Origin: Pseudomonadota bacterium
GTDB lineage: Bacteria > Pseudomonadota > Alphaproteobacteria > Azospirillales > Azospirillaceae
Direction: 5' to 3'
NCBI GenBank assembly: GCA_023416195.1
Contig: JAEZID010000209.1
Coordinates: 1-5,578, forward strand
DNA length: 5,578 nt
In this document: positions 5,247-5,578 of the stretch, piece by piece
How the letters are laid out: each line of letters opens with the position of its first letter
Position numbering within the stretch: the first letter of the stretch is position 1
Made by a program: the position numbers and the translations under genes
The notes under the pieces: model-generated
Databases searched by the model: none
What the model saw: the letters and a program-made list of their open reading frames with translations, nothing else
Told to the model about the DNA's origin: nothing

Positions 5247-5258
5247 TTTTTGCAAAAA
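5247..5258. repeat. Perfect 12-bp palindrome TTTTTGCAAAAA
   Basis: TTTTTGCAAAAA is self-complementary and stands out in GC-rich DNA. It could be a protein-binding site. It is unlikely to be a terminator because no gene ends nearby on either strand. Confidence 0.4.
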
Positions 5259-5402
5259 TGCCGTTCATTGGTTTTCTGCCGTATTTTATCCGATTGCGCA
5301 ACCCGGATTCGGCCCGGATTTGGATGCACGGCGACGTGCGGTTCCCCTGTTCTTCTTGCGACCGGAACGTGCGCCGACGCGCCGTAACGCGCCCGTCGGA
5401 CC

Positions 5403-5429
5403 TTGACTGGGAAGGGGGGAACGCATATT
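5403..5429 (+). promoter_or_regulatory. Candidate promoter of the TetR-family gene
   Basis: TTGACT (5403-5408), a 15-nt spacer and CATATT (5424-5429). TATTGA at 5426-5431 with a 17-nt spacer is an alternative -10. Transcription would start within the palindrome at 5431-5444, the position expected for a repressor that blocks its own promoter. Confidence 0.4.
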
Positions 5430-5430
5430 G

Positions 5431-5444
5431 AATGAACGTTCATT
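5431..5444. promoter_or_regulatory. TetR-type operator, perfect 14-bp palindrome
   Basis: AATGAACGTTCATT is perfectly self-complementary. With flanking bases the symmetry extends over 5428-5447 with one mismatched pair. Palindromes of this ATGAACGTTCAT type are typical operators of TetR/AcrR repressors. It lies 15 nt before the TetR start codon and next to its candidate promoter, so autorepression is likely. A lone half-site GTTCATT is at 5263-5269. Confidence 0.8.
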
Positions 5445-5459
5445 TAACATCGTGACCGC

Positions 5460-5578
5460 ATGCCCGACAGCACCCCCCTGCCCGTCCCCCGCCGCTCCCG
5501 CCGCAAGGAGGCCCGCCCCGCCGAGGTGATCGAGGCCGCGCGCGACCTGTTCATCTCGCGCGGCTTCGCCGCAACCAA
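5460..5578 (+). CDS. TetR/AcrR-family transcriptional regulator, N-terminal part (cut by window edge)
   Basis: Only 39 residues are present: a basic arm (PRRSRRKEARP at about 10-20) followed by AEVIEAARDLFISRGFAAT, the first helices of the TetR_N helix-turn-helix domain with the usual A-x-x-L-F-x-x-x-G-(F/Y)-x-x-T pattern. The rest of the DNA-binding domain and the ligand-binding domain lie beyond the right edge, so the ligand cannot be guessed. The ATG at 5460 is the first start after an in-frame TAA at 5445-5447. No clear Shine-Dalgarno precedes it. The palindrome 15 nt upstream points to autoregulation. It is divergent from the lytic transglycosylase gene, which starts 354 bp away. Confidence 0.88.
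   Translation, partial: MPDSTPLPVPRRSRRKEARPAEVIEAARDLFISRGFAAT

Larger units (their letters stand above)
5106..5459. other. Divergent intergenic region between lytic transglycosylase and TetR genes
   Basis: I see no convincing gene in these 354 nt. The plus-strand frames at 5156-5431 and 5161-5406 lack a ribosome binding site and family features. The region holds the candidate promoters of both flanking genes, the TTTTTGCAAAAA palindrome, a CCCGGATT direct repeat (5302-5309 and 5313-5320) and the TetR-type operator. Confidence 0.6.

Noticed and set aside
5156..5431. Plus-strand 91-codon frame in the intergenic region
   Set aside because: No ribosome binding site or family signature; its end overlaps the operator of the TetR gene.

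Overview
This GC-rich window (with one AT-rich island) looks like chromosome of an alphaproteobacterium. A Rhodospirillales/Azospirillum-like host would fit the codon use, the Tat-dependent DUF882 protein and the lipoprotein lytic transglycosylase, but this is inference from protein character, not a database match.

Layout from left to right. (1) Positions 1-1190, minus strand: the start of a urease operon, ureA-ureB-ureC. ureC runs off the left edge. The separate gamma and beta subunits and their sequences resemble the enterobacterial (Yersinia/Morganella/Proteus) type rather than the ureD-ureA-first arrangement common in alphaproteobacteria, and no ureD precedes ureA. Four degenerate 16-18 bp tandem repeats begin inside the last codons of ureA and fill most of the ureA-ureB gap. 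(2) About 1190-1465: an AT-rich leader with a possible sigma-54-type promoter. (3) About 1470-2100: the decayed 3' half of an IS110-family insertion sequence, with a frameshifted transposase C-terminus and a structured non-coding end where a bridge-RNA locus could lie. (4) About 2110-2590: no confident gene. (5) 2600-3181, minus: a Tat-exported DUF882/YcbK-like peptidase M15-type protein. (6) 3182-3377: a compact divergent control region in which two sigma-70-like promoters have their -35 hexamers inside the two arms of a perfect 9-bp inverted repeat. (7) 3378-4112, plus: an unrecognised bitopic inner-membrane protein. (8) 4119-5105, minus: a lipoprotein lytic transglycosylase, tail to tail with the membrane protein at a 6-bp gap. 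(9) 5106-5459: an intergenic region ending in a perfect 14-bp palindrome. (10) 5460-end, plus: the N-terminus of a TetR/AcrR-family repressor, cut by the window edge.

UreA, UreB and UreC together form the urea-hydrolysing nickel enzyme (urea to ammonia and carbon dioxide); the accessory genes would lie to the left of the window. The right half carries two cell-envelope proteins likely to act on peptidoglycan (the DUF882 protein and the lytic transglycosylase) and a membrane protein between them. Gene order alone does not show that these three work together. The TetR regulator most likely controls itself through the palindrome and may control genes beyond the right edge.

I did not find a clear new defence or mobile system. 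The items most worth checking are the IS110 relic's structured non-coding end, the mirrored divergent promoters, the ureA tail repeats and the unknown bitopic protein.
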